Positions 53,758-63,342 of a stretch of DNA of 64,000 nt are shown in pieces. A program made the translations under genes and the position numbers. This stretch comes from Firmicutes bacterium HGW-Firmicutes-9 (lineage in GTDB: Bacteria; Bacillota; Clostridia; Christensenellales; CAG-138): NCBI GenBank assembly GCA_002841395.1, contig PGZM01000004.1, positions 135,842 through 199,841 on the forward strand. The letters are read 5' to 3'. The notes under the pieces are model-generated. The model worked only from the letters and a program-made list of their open reading frames with translations. It was not told the origin of the DNA and did no database searches. Within the stretch, counting starts at the first letter, position 1, and the number at the start of each line of letters is the position of its first letter.

Positions 53758-54921
53758 ATGCAATCGTTTAAAACACTGATTCGAAATAATATGCGGCAAT
53801 ACAGCATGTTGCTCGTGCTCGCAGCTATCTTGGTGCTGTTTCAGTTGCTCACGGGCGGGCTTCTCATCACGCCGCTGAATCTGACGAACATCGTGCTGCA
53901 AAACAGCTACATCGTAATTCTGGCAATCGGTATGCTGCCGATCATCATCACCGCGCGCATCGACCTCTCGGTCGGTTCGATTGCGGCGTTTGTGGGCGCT
54001 GTCGCCGCTATCCTGATGGTCAACCTTGGCGCGGGGCTTGTGCCGACGCTGCTGGCGGGCCTCCTGATCGGCGCACTGATCGGAGCCTGGCAGGGATTCT
54101 GGGTTGCTTACCGCAATATACCCGCGTTTATCGTGACACTGTCCACCCAGCTTGTGTTTCGCGGGCTGACGGTCGTCGTGCTCGACGGACGCTCGATCGG
54201 ACCATTCACCGAAGGGTTTCAAGCGCTCAGCACGAGCTATCTGCCGGATCTGTTCGCGCTACACGGCCTGCACATTACATCGCTTCTCGTTGCGGTAGTA
54301 GGATGCGTCGCGATGATCCTGTTGGAGCTGCGCAACCGAGCGGAAGAGAGAAGATACGGCTTCTCCGGTTCGAAGAGCTGGATGAGCATTGTCAAGATGA
54401 TCATTCTCTGCGGCGCGATCCTCGGCGTATCTTATGTGTTCGCTTCCTATCAGGGCTTCCCGACCGTGCTGCTGATCATGATCGTGCTGGTCATCGTCTA
54501 CACGTTTATCACGCGCAAAACCGTATTCGGGCGGCATATGTATGCGCTCGGCGGCAATGAGAAAGCGGCGGGACTCTCCGGCGTCAACATCAAGCGCGTG
54601 CTGTTCTCAACCTTCGTCAACATGGGCCTTCTCGCGGGTCTTGCGGGTCTCGTGTTTGCAGCCCGCCTGAACGCGGGCACGCCGAAAGCCGGCAACGGCT
54701 TCGAGCTGGATGCCATCGCGGCGTGCTTCATCGGCGGCGCGTCGGTCTACGGCGGAACGGGCTCCGTCAGCGGCGCGCTGATCGGCTGCCTCATTATGGG
54801 CGTCATGAACAACGGCATGAGCATCATGGGTATCGCGGTCGACCTGCAGCAGGCCATTAAGGGCCTCGTCATTCTCGCAGCCGTCGCGTTCGACATGTAC
54901 GCCAAGTCGAAAGAAAGCTAA
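53758..54921 (+). CDS. mmsB: Monosaccharide ABC transporter permease (MmsB/GguB, XylH-like)
   Basis: A 387-residue inner-membrane protein with about ten hydrophobic segments. The N-terminal NMRQYSMLLVLAAILVLFQ helix, MLPIIITARIDLSVGSIAA, and the C-terminal GGASVYGGTGSVSGALIGC segment are typical of the BPD_transp_2 family. A possible ribosome site (AAGGGAAC) precedes the ATG. It completes the ChvE-type importer, which carries non-phosphorylated monosaccharides or related polyols. Confidence 0.92.
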   Translation: MQSFKTLIRNNMRQYSMLLVLAAILVLFQLLTGGLLITPLNLTNIVLQNSYIVILAIGMLPIIITARIDLSVGSIAAFVGAVAAILMVNLGAGLVPTLLAGLLIGALIGAWQGFWVAYRNIPAFIVTLSTQLVFRGLTVVVLDGRSIGPFTEGFQALSTSYLPDLFALHGLHITSLLVAVVGCVAMILLELRNRAEERRYGFSGSKSWMSIVKMIILCGAILGVSYVFASYQGFPTVLLIMIVLVIVYTFITRKTVFGRHMYALGGNEKAAGLSGVNIKRVLFSTFVNMGLLAGLAGLVFAARLNAGTPKAGNGFELDAIAACFIGGASVYGGTGSVSGALIGCLIMGVMNNGMSIMGIAVDLQQAIKGLVILAAVAFDMYAKSKES

Positions 54922-54930
54922 TCGGAACCA

Positions 54931-54942
54931 GCGCAGCTGCGC
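54931..54942. repeat. Short perfect palindrome between permease and aminotransferase genes
   Basis: GCGCAGCTGCGC is a 12-base perfect palindrome nine bases after the permease stop. A 6-bp hairpin (CCTGCC/GGCAGG, 54982-55003) follows. Either could be a regulator site or a weak mRNA-end structure. Confidence 0.35.
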
Positions 54943-55047
54943 ACACAATTGACCAGCGGGCAAAGCGGCCCGTGCGCAACCCCTGCCTCAGTTCTGCGGC
55001 AGGCCAAGCGCATGCCGATTTGCGCCCGAATAAGGAGGATTTTCGTT

Positions 55048-56280
55048 ATGGCAGGCGGACCAGGTGCTTATGTCTTCGGACAGGAAGAACGCAAAGAACT
55101 CATGGACGTCATCGACAGCGGGTATCTGTTCCGCTATGGAACAGAAGGCGTCGACGGTTTTCAACATAAAGTCGCATCGTTTGAACAGGAACTAGCGCAA
55201 AAACTCGGCATGAAGCATGCGTTTGCAACCTCCAGCGGCACAGGTGCTCTGCTCTGCTGCCTGGCTGCTCTTGGCATTGGCGCAGGCGACGAGGTCATCG
55301 TGCCGGGGTATACGTTCATCGCGTCGATCTCGACCATCATCCTCGCAAACGCCATTCCTGTGCTGGCAGAGGTAGACGATTCGCTGACGATCGACCCAAC
55401 AAAGATTGAGCAACTGATTACGCCGCATACAAAGGCGATTCTGCCCGTGCATATGCTCGGCAATCCCTGCGACATGGACGCGATCATGAAGATCGCGAAA
55501 AAACACAACCTCTACGTGATCGAGGATTGCTGTCAGGCGTTCGGGGCAAGTTATAAAGGCAAGCCGGTCGGAAGCTATGGCGACATCGCGGCGTTCTCGC
55601 TGAACGTGTTTAAGACCATCACCGCGGGAGACGGCGGAGCGGTCGTTACCAACGACGATCTGCTCTATGAGCGTGCGTTCGGCTTCCATGATCAGGGACA
55701 CAAGCCCAGCCGCATGGGCGTCGAGATCGGCAATCGCTCGATCATCGGCATGAATATGCGAATGAACGAGCTCACAGGTGCGGTCTCCCTTGCACAACTG
55801 AGAAAGCTCGACGGCATACTCTCCACACTGCGCGAGAAAAAGGCGAAGCTCAAAGCGCATCTCGCGGGTTTGTCAAATGTCAGCTTCCGCAAACTCAACG
55901 ACGAGGCGGGCGAATGCGCAACGCTGTTAACGCTGCTGTTTGATACGCCGGAAGTTGCGGAGCGTTTCTGCGAGAAGATCGGCGGAAAGCCCATCGCATA
56001 CTCCGGCTGGCATGTCTATAACAACATGGAACAGCTGCTGGGCAAGGTCACGGGTGCCGCGGCGAACTGTCCGTTTGACTGCCCGAAATACGAATCCTCG
56101 CGCACCTATTATAAACACATGCTACCGCAGACGGATTTCAACACAGGCCGTGCGGTCAACATCAGCGTCGGCGTGGTGGACAAAGGTCTTGGCGCAGGGT
56201 TCGGCATCAACATCAACTCTTCTTATGAAGAGATCGAACAGGTCGGGAAGCAGCTGCGGGAGATCATTCTTGCACTGTAA
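55048..56280 (+). CDS. DegT/DnrJ/EryC1/StrS-family PLP aminotransferase (second copy)
   Basis: A 410-residue paralogue of the enzyme at 48497. The ATG at 55048 follows TAAGGAGG. The predicted Schiff-base lysine is Lys189 in LNVFKTITAGDGG, and the cofactor Asp is in VIEDCCQAFGAS. Its C-terminal half differs clearly from the first copy, so the two likely act on different keto-sugars or in successive steps. It is 22 bases before a Gfo/Idh/MocA dehydrogenase. The dehydrogenase-aminotransferase pairing is the one used for 3-amino-sugars and amino-inositols. Confidence 0.92.
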   Translation: MAGGPGAYVFGQEERKELMDVIDSGYLFRYGTEGVDGFQHKVASFEQELAQKLGMKHAFATSSGTGALLCCLAALGIGAGDEVIVPGYTFIASISTIILANAIPVLAEVDDSLTIDPTKIEQLITPHTKAILPVHMLGNPCDMDAIMKIAKKHNLYVIEDCCQAFGASYKGKPVGSYGDIAAFSLNVFKTITAGDGGAVVTNDDLLYERAFGFHDQGHKPSRMGVEIGNRSIIGMNMRMNELTGAVSLAQLRKLDGILSTLREKKAKLKAHLAGLSNVSFRKLNDEAGECATLLTLLFDTPEVAERFCEKIGGKPIAYSGWHVYNNMEQLLGKVTGAAANCPFDCPKYESSRTYYKHMLPQTDFNTGRAVNISVGVVDKGLGAGFGININSSYEEIEQVGKQLREIILAL

Positions 56281-56302
56281 GCGACCGGAACAGGAGAACA
56301 AC

Positions 56303-57433
56303 ATGCAACGCGTGAAAACGGCGATCATCGGCTGTGGATCGATCAGCAACATCTATATGGAGTCGTTCACCAACGGCAAGTTCAACATCATCGAACTGAT
56401 CGCCTGCAGTGATCTGGACGAGATGCGGATGCGCGAGAGTGCGGAGAAGTTCGGCATTCGCGCCATGACACTGGACAAAGTTCTCGCAGACGAGAGCATC
56501 GAACTCGTGATCAATCTCACCACACCCGCTGCGCATTATCCGATCACCAAGCGCGCGCTGCTCGCGGGAAAGCACGTGTTTTCCGAGAAGATGATCGCGG
56601 TTGAGCTGGAAGAGGGCAAAGAGCTTGTCGCGCTGGCAAACGAAAAAGGCCTGCGCCTCGGCGTTGCGCCGGATACCTTCCTTGGCGCGAGCATCCAGAC
56701 CGCGAAATACATCGTGGACAAGGGCTTGATCGGAAGGCCCGTCTCCTGCCGCGCGTCGGTGAGCCGGAACTACGGCATCTATGGCGAGTTTCTGCCGCAT
56801 CTCTATAAAAAAGGCGCGGGCATCGGCTTCGACATGGGCGGTTACTATCTCACCGCACTCGCGGCGATTCTAGGCCCGATCAAACAGATCAGCGCGTTTA
56901 CCGAGATCAGCGGAAAGAGCCGCAAGAATACGCGCGTCGGTGCGCCGATGTTTGAACAAGACTATGAGCTGGAAGTACCGAACGTCATCGCGGCCGCCTT
57001 GCAATACGAAAGCGGTGTGCTGGGCACGCTGCACATGAATTCCGACAGCATCATCGACGAGCGCGCGAACCTCGAAATCTACGGAACCGACGGCATCCTG
57101 ATCATGGGCGACCCGAACCTGTTTGGCGCGACTGTGTATCTGCAAAAGACGAATAGCACGCCTGTCGCGTTCCCGCTCACGCACGGGTTTGCGGAGAACT
57201 CCCGCGGGTTGGGCGCCGCCGAGATGGCGTGGTCGATCCGTGCGGGTAGAAACCACCGCGCGAGCAAGGAGATGGCGCAGCATGTGTTTGAAACCATGCA
57301 CGGCATCATGATTAGCGCAGAGAAGAAAGAGGCTTACAGCCTCGAAAGCAGATTTGAAATCCCCGCCTCATTGCCGGAAGGATACATCGGCGACGGTGCA
57401 TGGACGAGAAAAGAAGAAAGCGCTCTGATTTGA
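56303..57433 (+). CDS. Gfo/Idh/MocA-family oxidoreductase
   Basis: A 376-residue NAD(P)-dependent sugar dehydrogenase; the ATG at 56303 follows CAGGAG. The Rossmann motif is AIIGCGSIS near the N-terminus. The usual EKP segment reads FSEKMIAVE, keeping the lysine but not the proline. The C-terminal alpha/beta domain follows, with GFDMGGYYLTA. It could oxidise a sugar, amino sugar or inositol at C3, or reduce a keto-sugar. It lies in line with the aminotransferase upstream and the isomerase-like gene 52 bases downstream. Confidence 0.9.
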   Translation: MQRVKTAIIGCGSISNIYMESFTNGKFNIIELIACSDLDEMRMRESAEKFGIRAMTLDKVLADESIELVINLTTPAAHYPITKRALLAGKHVFSEKMIAVELEEGKELVALANEKGLRLGVAPDTFLGASIQTAKYIVDKGLIGRPVSCRASVSRNYGIYGEFLPHLYKKGAGIGFDMGGYYLTALAAILGPIKQISAFTEISGKSRKNTRVGAPMFEQDYELEVPNVIAAALQYESGVLGTLHMNSDSIIDERANLEIYGTDGILIMGDPNLFGATVYLQKTNSTPVAFPLTHGFAENSRGLGAAEMAWSIRAGRNHRASKEMAQHVFETMHGIMISAEKKEAYSLESRFEIPASLPEGYIGDGAWTRKEESALI

Positions 57434-57485
57434 CGCGCAAGGATTATTAAGCATAGATCACCAAAGAGAAAAAGGAGTTTTGAGT

Positions 57486-58523
57486 ATGAGTACATTTCGC
57501 TTTACAGTAGGCCCCTGGAACGTGCACGAAGGCAATGAGACATTCGGCCCGGGCATCCGCCCGAGCATTCCGCTGGAAGAAAAGATCAAGAAGTTCGCCG
57601 AGATCGGCATGCACGGCGTGCAGTTCCACGACGACGACGCGGTGCCGGATATGAACAACATGTCCGACAAGGCGATCATCGACTACGCAAAAGACGTCAA
57701 GGCGATGCTGGATAAATACGGCCTGTTCGCGGAGTTTGTAGCTCCCCGGCTCTGGTTTGACGCGCGCTGCAACGACGGCGCGTATACCGCGAGCCTGAAG
57801 GAAAACTATGACTTTGCGATTTGGCGCTCCAAGCGCAGCTGCGATATTGCAAAAGCGCTAGGTACGAACAAGATCCAGCTCTGGCTTGCGCGCGAAGGTA
57901 CGCTCTGCGCCGAGGGCAAGAACCCCGTGGAGAAGATTTTGCAGCTACGTGATGCAATGAACACGATTCTCGAGTATGATAAAGATGCATTGATCCTCGT
58001 GGAGCCCAAGCCCAACGAGCCCATCGACCGCAGCTATTGCGGTACCGTGGGTCACGCGCTGGGACTCGGCGCGTACACGGTAGATCCCAGCCGCGTCGGC
58101 GTCTGCATTGAGAGCGCGCACTCCATCCTCGCGGGCCTCGATCCCGCGAACGACATGGCGTATGCCATCGCGCTGGGTAAGCTCTGGGGTGTGCACCTCA
58201 ACGACCAGAACGGCATGAAGTATGACCAGGACAAGGCGTTCGGCGTGGACAACCTTCGCCAGGCGTTCAACCAGGTCAAGGTGCTGTACGAGAACAACTT
58301 CGGCGACAACGGCAAGATGGAATGCGTCGGCCTCGACGTGAAGGCCATGCGCTCACAGCCCGCCGAGGATTGCTATGCACATATCGTCAAATCCAAGAAA
58401 ATCTTCGAAATCCTACTCGAAAAAGTCAAACGCTTTGATTATAAGTTCCAGGCTGAGTGCGTGAAAGAACAGAACTTTGAGAAACTCGAAATGTATGTGA
58501 TGGAGCTTTTGATGGGCGCTTAA
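57486..58523 (+). CDS. Xylose-isomerase-family TIM-barrel protein
   Basis: A 345-residue protein behind AAAGGAG. It resembles the shorter, actinobacterial-type class of xylose isomerase: FTVGPWNVHEGNETFG, VQFHDDDAVP, VEPKPNEP, TVGHALGLG, and HLNDQNGMKYDQDKAFG, which contain most of the expected metal-binding Glu, Asp and His residues. It is about 40 residues shorter than typical XylA, and sequence between motifs differs. It may isomerise an aldose other than xylose. A terminator-like hairpin separates it from the kinase. Confidence 0.85.
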   Translation: MSTFRFTVGPWNVHEGNETFGPGIRPSIPLEEKIKKFAEIGMHGVQFHDDDAVPDMNNMSDKAIIDYAKDVKAMLDKYGLFAEFVAPRLWFDARCNDGAYTASLKENYDFAIWRSKRSCDIAKALGTNKIQLWLAREGTLCAEGKNPVEKILQLRDAMNTILEYDKDALILVEPKPNEPIDRSYCGTVGHALGLGAYTVDPSRVGVCIESAHSILAGLDPANDMAYAIALGKLWGVHLNDQNGMKYDQDKAFGVDNLRQAFNQVKVLYENNFGDNGKMECVGLDVKAMRSQPAEDCYAHIVKSKKIFEILLEKVKRFDYKFQAECVKEQNFEKLEMYVMELLMGA

Positions 58524-58556
58524 ACGCCAAAATCATTGAAAGAGATCCAAATGGAG

Positions 58557-58590
58557 CGGGCGCGTGTTGTTGAAAGACGCGCGCCCGTTT
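58557..58590 (+). terminator. Terminator-like hairpin between isomerase and kinase genes
   Basis: CGGGCGCG (58557-58564) pairs with CGCGCCCG (58580-58587) around a loop of about 15 bases and is followed by TTT. It is a weak terminator or attenuator in front of the kinase gene. Confidence 0.55.
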
Positions 58591-58613
58591 GTCATTCACG
58601 AAAGGCGGACTTT

Positions 58614-59639
58614 ATGCACAAAAAAGGCATCGCAGTCGCGGGAAACATGATCGTGGACGTGCTGTATCCCATCTTGGGTCACCCAAAGCCGGGCGAACTC
58701 ACGACGATTACGGAGGGGATTTCGCGCTCTTCCGGCGGCGCGCTGTGCAACGTCATCGTCGATCTAGCGAAGCTCGATCCGCAGCTTCCGCTGACCGCGC
58801 TCGGTAGAATCGGTACGGACGCGGAGGGCGACTATGTGCTGGAAAAACTACACGAGCACGAACACATCGATACTTCCCGCGTATTGCGCGAGGGGTTGAC
58901 GTCGTTTACCGCGGTCATGGCGGACACGATTGGCAAGCAGCGTACGTTTTACCATTATCGCGGCGCAAACGCGCGGTTCTGCGAAGCGGACATCGACTGG
59001 GACAATCTCAACGCCGATCTGCTGCACATCGGCTATATCCTGCTGCTGGACGCGCTGGACGAGCCGGACGAGCAGTTCGGCACCAAGATGGCAAAGCTTC
59101 TGCACAAGGCGCAGAGCCGGGGAATCATGACCTCTATCGACGTGGTCAGCGAGGCGGGAGACCGCTTCGGGCGGATCGTTCCGCCAGCGCTCAAGTACAC
59201 GGACTATTGCGTGATCAACGAGCTGGAGGCACAATCCTCCACGGGCGTACAGCTCCGCGGCGAAAACGGAGATCTGCTGCGCCAGCACCTGCCGGAAGCG
59301 CTGAAACGGTTGAAGGCTCTCGGCGTGTCCCGCTGGGCTGTCATCCACGCGCCGGAGGGTGCATATGGCATGGACGAGCAGGACAATTATATCGAGACAG
59401 TCAGTGCACCCCTGCCGAAATCCGTAATCAAGGGTACGGTCGGCGCGGGCGACGCGTTTTGTTCCGGCGTGCTCTACGGGGCATATCAAAAGATGCCGCT
59501 AAAGGACGCAATCGAGCTCGGTAATGCGGCCGCCGCCTGCTCGCTCACCGAAAGCGGTGCGACGGAGGGCATGCGCACCGCGGAGGACGCAACGGCGTTT
59601 TGCTGGGAACTGCGCAAGCAGGAGAAAGCAGGGGGATGA
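58614..59639 (+). CDS. PfkB-family carbohydrate kinase
   Basis: A 341-residue cytoplasmic kinase; the ATG at 58614 follows AAAGGCGG. The N-terminal substrate motif region reads GGALCNVIVDLAKL, and the catalytic motif is GTVGAGDAFCSG with the base Asp280. It transfers phosphate from ATP to a sugar or ketose; candidates are fructose, tagatose or similar products of the isomerase-like enzyme. It is followed after three bases by the mannitol-dehydrogenase-type gene, so the two are co-transcribed. Confidence 0.9.
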   Translation: MHKKGIAVAGNMIVDVLYPILGHPKPGELTTITEGISRSSGGALCNVIVDLAKLDPQLPLTALGRIGTDAEGDYVLEKLHEHEHIDTSRVLREGLTSFTAVMADTIGKQRTFYHYRGANARFCEADIDWDNLNADLLHIGYILLLDALDEPDEQFGTKMAKLLHKAQSRGIMTSIDVVSEAGDRFGRIVPPALKYTDYCVINELEAQSSTGVQLRGENGDLLRQHLPEALKRLKALGVSRWAVIHAPEGAYGMDEQDNYIETVSAPLPKSVIKGTVGAGDAFCSGVLYGAYQKMPLKDAIELGNAAAACSLTESGATEGMRTAEDATAFCWELRKQEKAGG

Positions 59640-59642
59640 CGC

Positions 59643-60866
59643 ATGCTGTTTAAAACCAAACGCGCCGTGATGTATGGCGCGGGCAATATCGGCCGCGGAT
59701 TCATCGGCATGCTGCTCTCGCAGAGCGGATATCGCGTGACGATGATCGATGTCGCCAAACCCGTTGTGGAAGTTCTGAACCAGCGCGGGAGCTATCCCGT
59801 TCGCATCCTCGATGCGGACAAGCACGAAGATATTTTGGTTGAAGATGTGGATGCCATCGACGGAATGGACGAGGATGCGGTTGCGGAAGCGATTGCGAAC
59901 ACGGACGTGATGGCAACGGCTGTCGGCGCAAACATCCTGCCGCGGATCGCGAAGAACATCGCGTTGGGGCTGAAATTACGCGTGAGACGCGGCGGCAAAC
60001 CGCTGAATATCCTGATCTGCGAAAATCTTATGGACGCGAACATCGCGCTCACGGGTTGGATATCGGAGCACCTTGAAGAAACAGAGCGTGCGTGGATGAA
60101 CACGAATGTCGGGTTTGTGGAGGCGTCTATCGGGCGTATGGTGCCCGTGCAAACGCCGAAGATGCAGGAGGGCGACCCGCTGCGTGTCTGCGTTGAACGC
60201 TACAGCTATCTGCCGGTGGACAAGGACGCGTTTCGCGGCGAGCTGCCGGAGATCCGTAACATGGTGCCGTTCTCGCCATTTGACTTCTATATCCGCAGGA
60301 AGCTCTACATCCACAACATGGGTCACGCAGTGACCGCTTATCTCGGCATGTATGAGCATCTCCCGCTGATCGCGGACGCGATCGACGATCCGGAGATCTA
60401 TATCCTTGCGTTTCAGGCGATGCTGGAGAGCGCGGAAGCGCTGTTCTACAAATACGGCGTACCGGTTTCGGAGACGCTGCGGCACATTCAGGATCTGCTG
60501 CTGCGCTTTGCCAACCGGAGCCTGGGCGACACCTGCGCGCGCGTCGGCGCGGACATCGTGCGAAAGCTCGCTGCTTCCGACCGGCTGATCGGCGCGGTGC
60601 GCCTTTGCCGCGAGCAAGGAATTACGCCTGCCTACATCTGCGTGGGCATCGCGAGTGCGGTCTACGCATACCTAAAAGAGAAAGATTTTGAGCAAACGCG
60701 TGAACACGCGAGTCAAGCGCTGGATCAGCTCTCCGGACTGACGGACAGCTTCCTACTGCCGATGATCCTGCGCTATTACGATTTGCTCGTCAGCGGCTGC
60801 ACGATGGCAGACCTTCGCCGCGCGGCGCAGCGAGAAAAAGCCGATAGCAGCTATGATGTGGTTTGA
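59643..60866 (+). CDS. Mannitol-1-phosphate 5-dehydrogenase-family protein (MtlD-like)
   Basis: A 407-residue polyol dehydrogenase of the long-chain mannitol dehydrogenase family. The NAD-binding motif is GAGNIGRGFIG (residues 12-22). The segment FSPFDFYIRRKLYIHNMGHAVTAYLG carries the catalytic lysine and the KxxxxNxxH-type pattern. It interconverts a ketose phosphate and a polyol phosphate, classically fructose-6-phosphate and mannitol-1-phosphate. Placed between a PfkB kinase and a sorbose-phosphate-reductase-like enzyme, it should act on phosphorylated hexitols or ketoses. Confidence 0.88.
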   Translation: MLFKTKRAVMYGAGNIGRGFIGMLLSQSGYRVTMIDVAKPVVEVLNQRGSYPVRILDADKHEDILVEDVDAIDGMDEDAVAEAIANTDVMATAVGANILPRIAKNIALGLKLRVRRGGKPLNILICENLMDANIALTGWISEHLEETERAWMNTNVGFVEASIGRMVPVQTPKMQEGDPLRVCVERYSYLPVDKDAFRGELPEIRNMVPFSPFDFYIRRKLYIHNMGHAVTAYLGMYEHLPLIADAIDDPEIYILAFQAMLESAEALFYKYGVPVSETLRHIQDLLLRFANRSLGDTCARVGADIVRKLAASDRLIGAVRLCREQGITPAYICVGIASAVYAYLKEKDFEQTREHASQALDQLSGLTDSFLLPMILRYYDLLVSGCTMADLRRAAQREKADSSYDVV

Positions 60867-60875
60867 GGAAATGAT

Positions 60876-62159
60876 ATGAAAACAACAGCGGTGCGCCTTT
60901 ATGGCGCAATGGATTTACGAACAGAGACGTTTGACTTGCCGGAGATCGGCGACGACGGCGTCAGGGTCGAGGTGGTTTCGGACAGCATCTGCATGTCGAG
61001 CTACAAGGCTGCGGTGCAGGGCACGGCGCACAAGCGCGTGCCGAAGGACGCGGCGACAAACCCCGTGATCATCGGTCATGAGTTTTGCGGCAAGATCGTC
61101 GAGGTTGGTAAGAACTGGAGAGACAAATATCGCGCGGGAGAGCATATCGCCATCCAGCCTGCGCATTTTTACCAGGGATCGCTTCTTGCGCCGGGGTATT
61201 CGTATCGCTTTTGCGGCGGGGCTGCGACATACGTCAACATCCCGATCGAGATTCTCTTGATGGACTGTCTGCTGCCGTACGACAGCGACACGTTCTTCTA
61301 CGGTTCGCTTGCGGAACCCATGAGCTGCATCATCGGCACGTTCCACGGCATCTATCACACCTCGCTGGGCAGCTATGAGCACCGCATGGGTATCGTGCCG
61401 GGCGGCAAGCTCGCGCTGCTCGCGTCCGTTGGTCCGATGGGGCTTGGCGCCATCGACTATGCGCTGCACGGCGACCGCAACCCGGGTTTACTCGTCGTGA
61501 CGGACATCGACGATGCGAGGCTTGCAAGAGCAGCAAGCATCTACACCGTGGAGCACGCAAAATCGCTCGGCGTAGAGCTCGTCTACGTCAATACCGCGAT
61601 GCTGGATGATCCTGTTGCCGCTCTCAAAGCGCTGACGGGTGGCACCGGTTTTGACGACGTGATCTGCTTTGCACCCGTCAAGGCGGTGGTCGAGCAGGCG
61701 GATGCAATCCTCGGCTTTGATGGCTGCCTGAGCTTTTTTGCGGGACCCACGAACCCCGCGTTCAAGGCGGAGATGAATTTTTACGACGTGCATTACACCT
61801 CGCACCACATTCTCGGCACCACTGGCGGCAACACGGACGACATGCGCGAGGCAATTGCGCTCATGACCGCGGGCAGGATCAACCCCGCCGCGATGATCAC
61901 GCACGTCGGCGGGCTCAACAGCGCGGCGGAAACCACGATGAACCTGCCGAATATTCCCGGCGGAAAGAAGCTGATCTATACGCATCTCGACCTGCCGCTG
62001 ACCGCGATTACGGACTTTGCCGAGGCAGGGAAGATCGATCCGCTGTTTGCACAGCTCGACCAAATCGTGAAGCGTAATAATGGTCTCTGGTGCGCGGAGG
62101 CGGAGGCGTATCTGCTTTCGCACGCAAAGCCTCTGGATGAGACAGCGTATCTTGTCTAA
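60876..62159 (+). CDS. Zinc-type alcohol dehydrogenase, L-sorbose-1-phosphate-reductase-like
   Basis: A 427-residue member of the medium-chain dehydrogenase superfamily. The N-terminal part has the catalytic-domain signature IGHEFCGKIVEVG; the nucleotide-binding region reads LLASVGPMGLGAIDYAL; the C-terminal part carries GGLNSAAETTMNLP. Length and layout resemble SorE-type L-sorbose-1-phosphate reductases, which convert the ketose phosphate to glucitol-6-phosphate. Together with the MtlD-like protein it could interconvert two ketose phosphates through a polyol phosphate. It is nine bases after that gene. Confidence 0.75.
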   Translation: MKTTAVRLYGAMDLRTETFDLPEIGDDGVRVEVVSDSICMSSYKAAVQGTAHKRVPKDAATNPVIIGHEFCGKIVEVGKNWRDKYRAGEHIAIQPAHFYQGSLLAPGYSYRFCGGAATYVNIPIEILLMDCLLPYDSDTFFYGSLAEPMSCIIGTFHGIYHTSLGSYEHRMGIVPGGKLALLASVGPMGLGAIDYALHGDRNPGLLVVTDIDDARLARAASIYTVEHAKSLGVELVYVNTAMLDDPVAALKALTGGTGFDDVICFAPVKAVVEQADAILGFDGCLSFFAGPTNPAFKAEMNFYDVHYTSHHILGTTGGNTDDMREAIALMTAGRINPAAMITHVGGLNSAAETTMNLPNIPGGKKLIYTHLDLPLTAITDFAEAGKIDPLFAQLDQIVKRNNGLWCAEAEAYLLSHAKPLDETAYLV

Positions 62160-62191
62160 TTCAGTCCGTCATAGAAAGCGAGGTAGCTCCA

Positions 62192-63313
62192 ATGGAAGCA
62201 CGTAAAACACTCAACTTCGGCATGATCGGCCACAAGTTCATGGGAAAGGCGCACAGCCATGCGCTGCGCGATGTCAACATGTTCTTCGACACGGGCGTAG
62301 ATGTCCGGATGCACACGCTCTGCGGTATCGGCGACGATCTCGAGCAGACTGCGCGAGCCTATGGCTGGGAGAACTGTGAGACCGACTGGCGCAAGGTCGT
62401 CAACGATCCGCAGATCGACGTGATCTCCATCTGCTCGCCGGGCGTGACGCATATGGAAGTCGCAGTTGCGGCGGCAAAAGCAGGCAAGCACGTCATCTGC
62501 GAAAAGCCGCTTGCGATGTCCGCCGAGGAGGCAAAACAGATGTGCGACGCGGTCACGGCGGGCGGCGTCAAACACATGATCAACTTTTGCTATCGCAGAG
62601 TGCCTGCGGTGACGCTTGCCAAGCAGCTGCTGGACAGCGGCAAGATCGGCAGGGTGACGCAGTTCCGCGCGACCTATCAGCAGGACTGGGTGGATGAAGA
62701 CTGCCCGTTCGTTTGGCGCTTTGACAAGGCGATTGCCGGCGCGGGTTCCATGGCGGACAAGGGCTCGCATGTGATCGACCTTGCGCGCTATCTTGTCGGC
62801 GAAATCGCGGAAACCGCGGCGATGAGCGATATCTTCATCCCCACACACAAAGACCCGGTTACGGGCGAAGCGAAGCTTGTAACGACTGACGACGCGGCAA
62901 TGTTTTTGACGCGCTTTACAAACGGCGTGATGGGCGTGTTCCAAACCTCCCGCGTGTCGCCGGGCTACAAGAATGCGCTGCGCTTCGAGGTCACGGGCAC
63001 GTGCGGTACGATCAGATTTGATCTTGAGCGGCTCAATGAGCTGGAGCTGTACTGCATGGAAGAGGACAAGACCGCGATGGGGTTTAAAACCATCGTCGTG
63101 ACCGAGCCTGTGCATCCGTATATCAAGAGCTGGTGGCCGCTGGGGCACGTGCTGGGCTGGGAACACGCGTTCGTGCACCAGTATTACGAGCTGATCAAGG
63201 CCATCACCAGCGGAACTTATTGCGCGCCGGATTTTTACGACGGGTTGCAGAACATGCGCGTCATCGACGCGGTCGAGCGCGCGGCAGACACAAAAACATG
63301 GGTCACGGTTTGA
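62192..63313 (+). CDS. Gfo/Idh/MocA-family oxidoreductase (second)
   Basis: A 373-residue NAD(P)-dependent dehydrogenase behind AGCGAGGTAG. The Rossmann start is GMIGHKFMGKAHSHAL, and the EKP motif is kept (ICEKPLAMS). The C-terminal domain has KGSHVIDLARYLVGE. It is closest in pattern to inositol-2-dehydrogenase-like or glucose-fructose-oxidoreductase-like members. It differs strongly from the enzyme at 56303, so the locus has two separate redox steps on sugars or cyclitols. Confidence 0.9.
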   Translation: MEARKTLNFGMIGHKFMGKAHSHALRDVNMFFDTGVDVRMHTLCGIGDDLEQTARAYGWENCETDWRKVVNDPQIDVISICSPGVTHMEVAVAAAKAGKHVICEKPLAMSAEEAKQMCDAVTAGGVKHMINFCYRRVPAVTLAKQLLDSGKIGRVTQFRATYQQDWVDEDCPFVWRFDKAIAGAGSMADKGSHVIDLARYLVGEIAETAAMSDIFIPTHKDPVTGEAKLVTTDDAAMFLTRFTNGVMGVFQTSRVSPGYKNALRFEVTGTCGTIRFDLERLNELELYCMEEDKTAMGFKTIVVTEPVHPYIKSWWPLGHVLGWEHAFVHQYYELIKAITSGTYCAPDFYDGLQNMRVIDAVERAADTKTWVTV

Positions 63314-63342
63314 GAAAACCCCGATTCAAACGAAAATGATAG

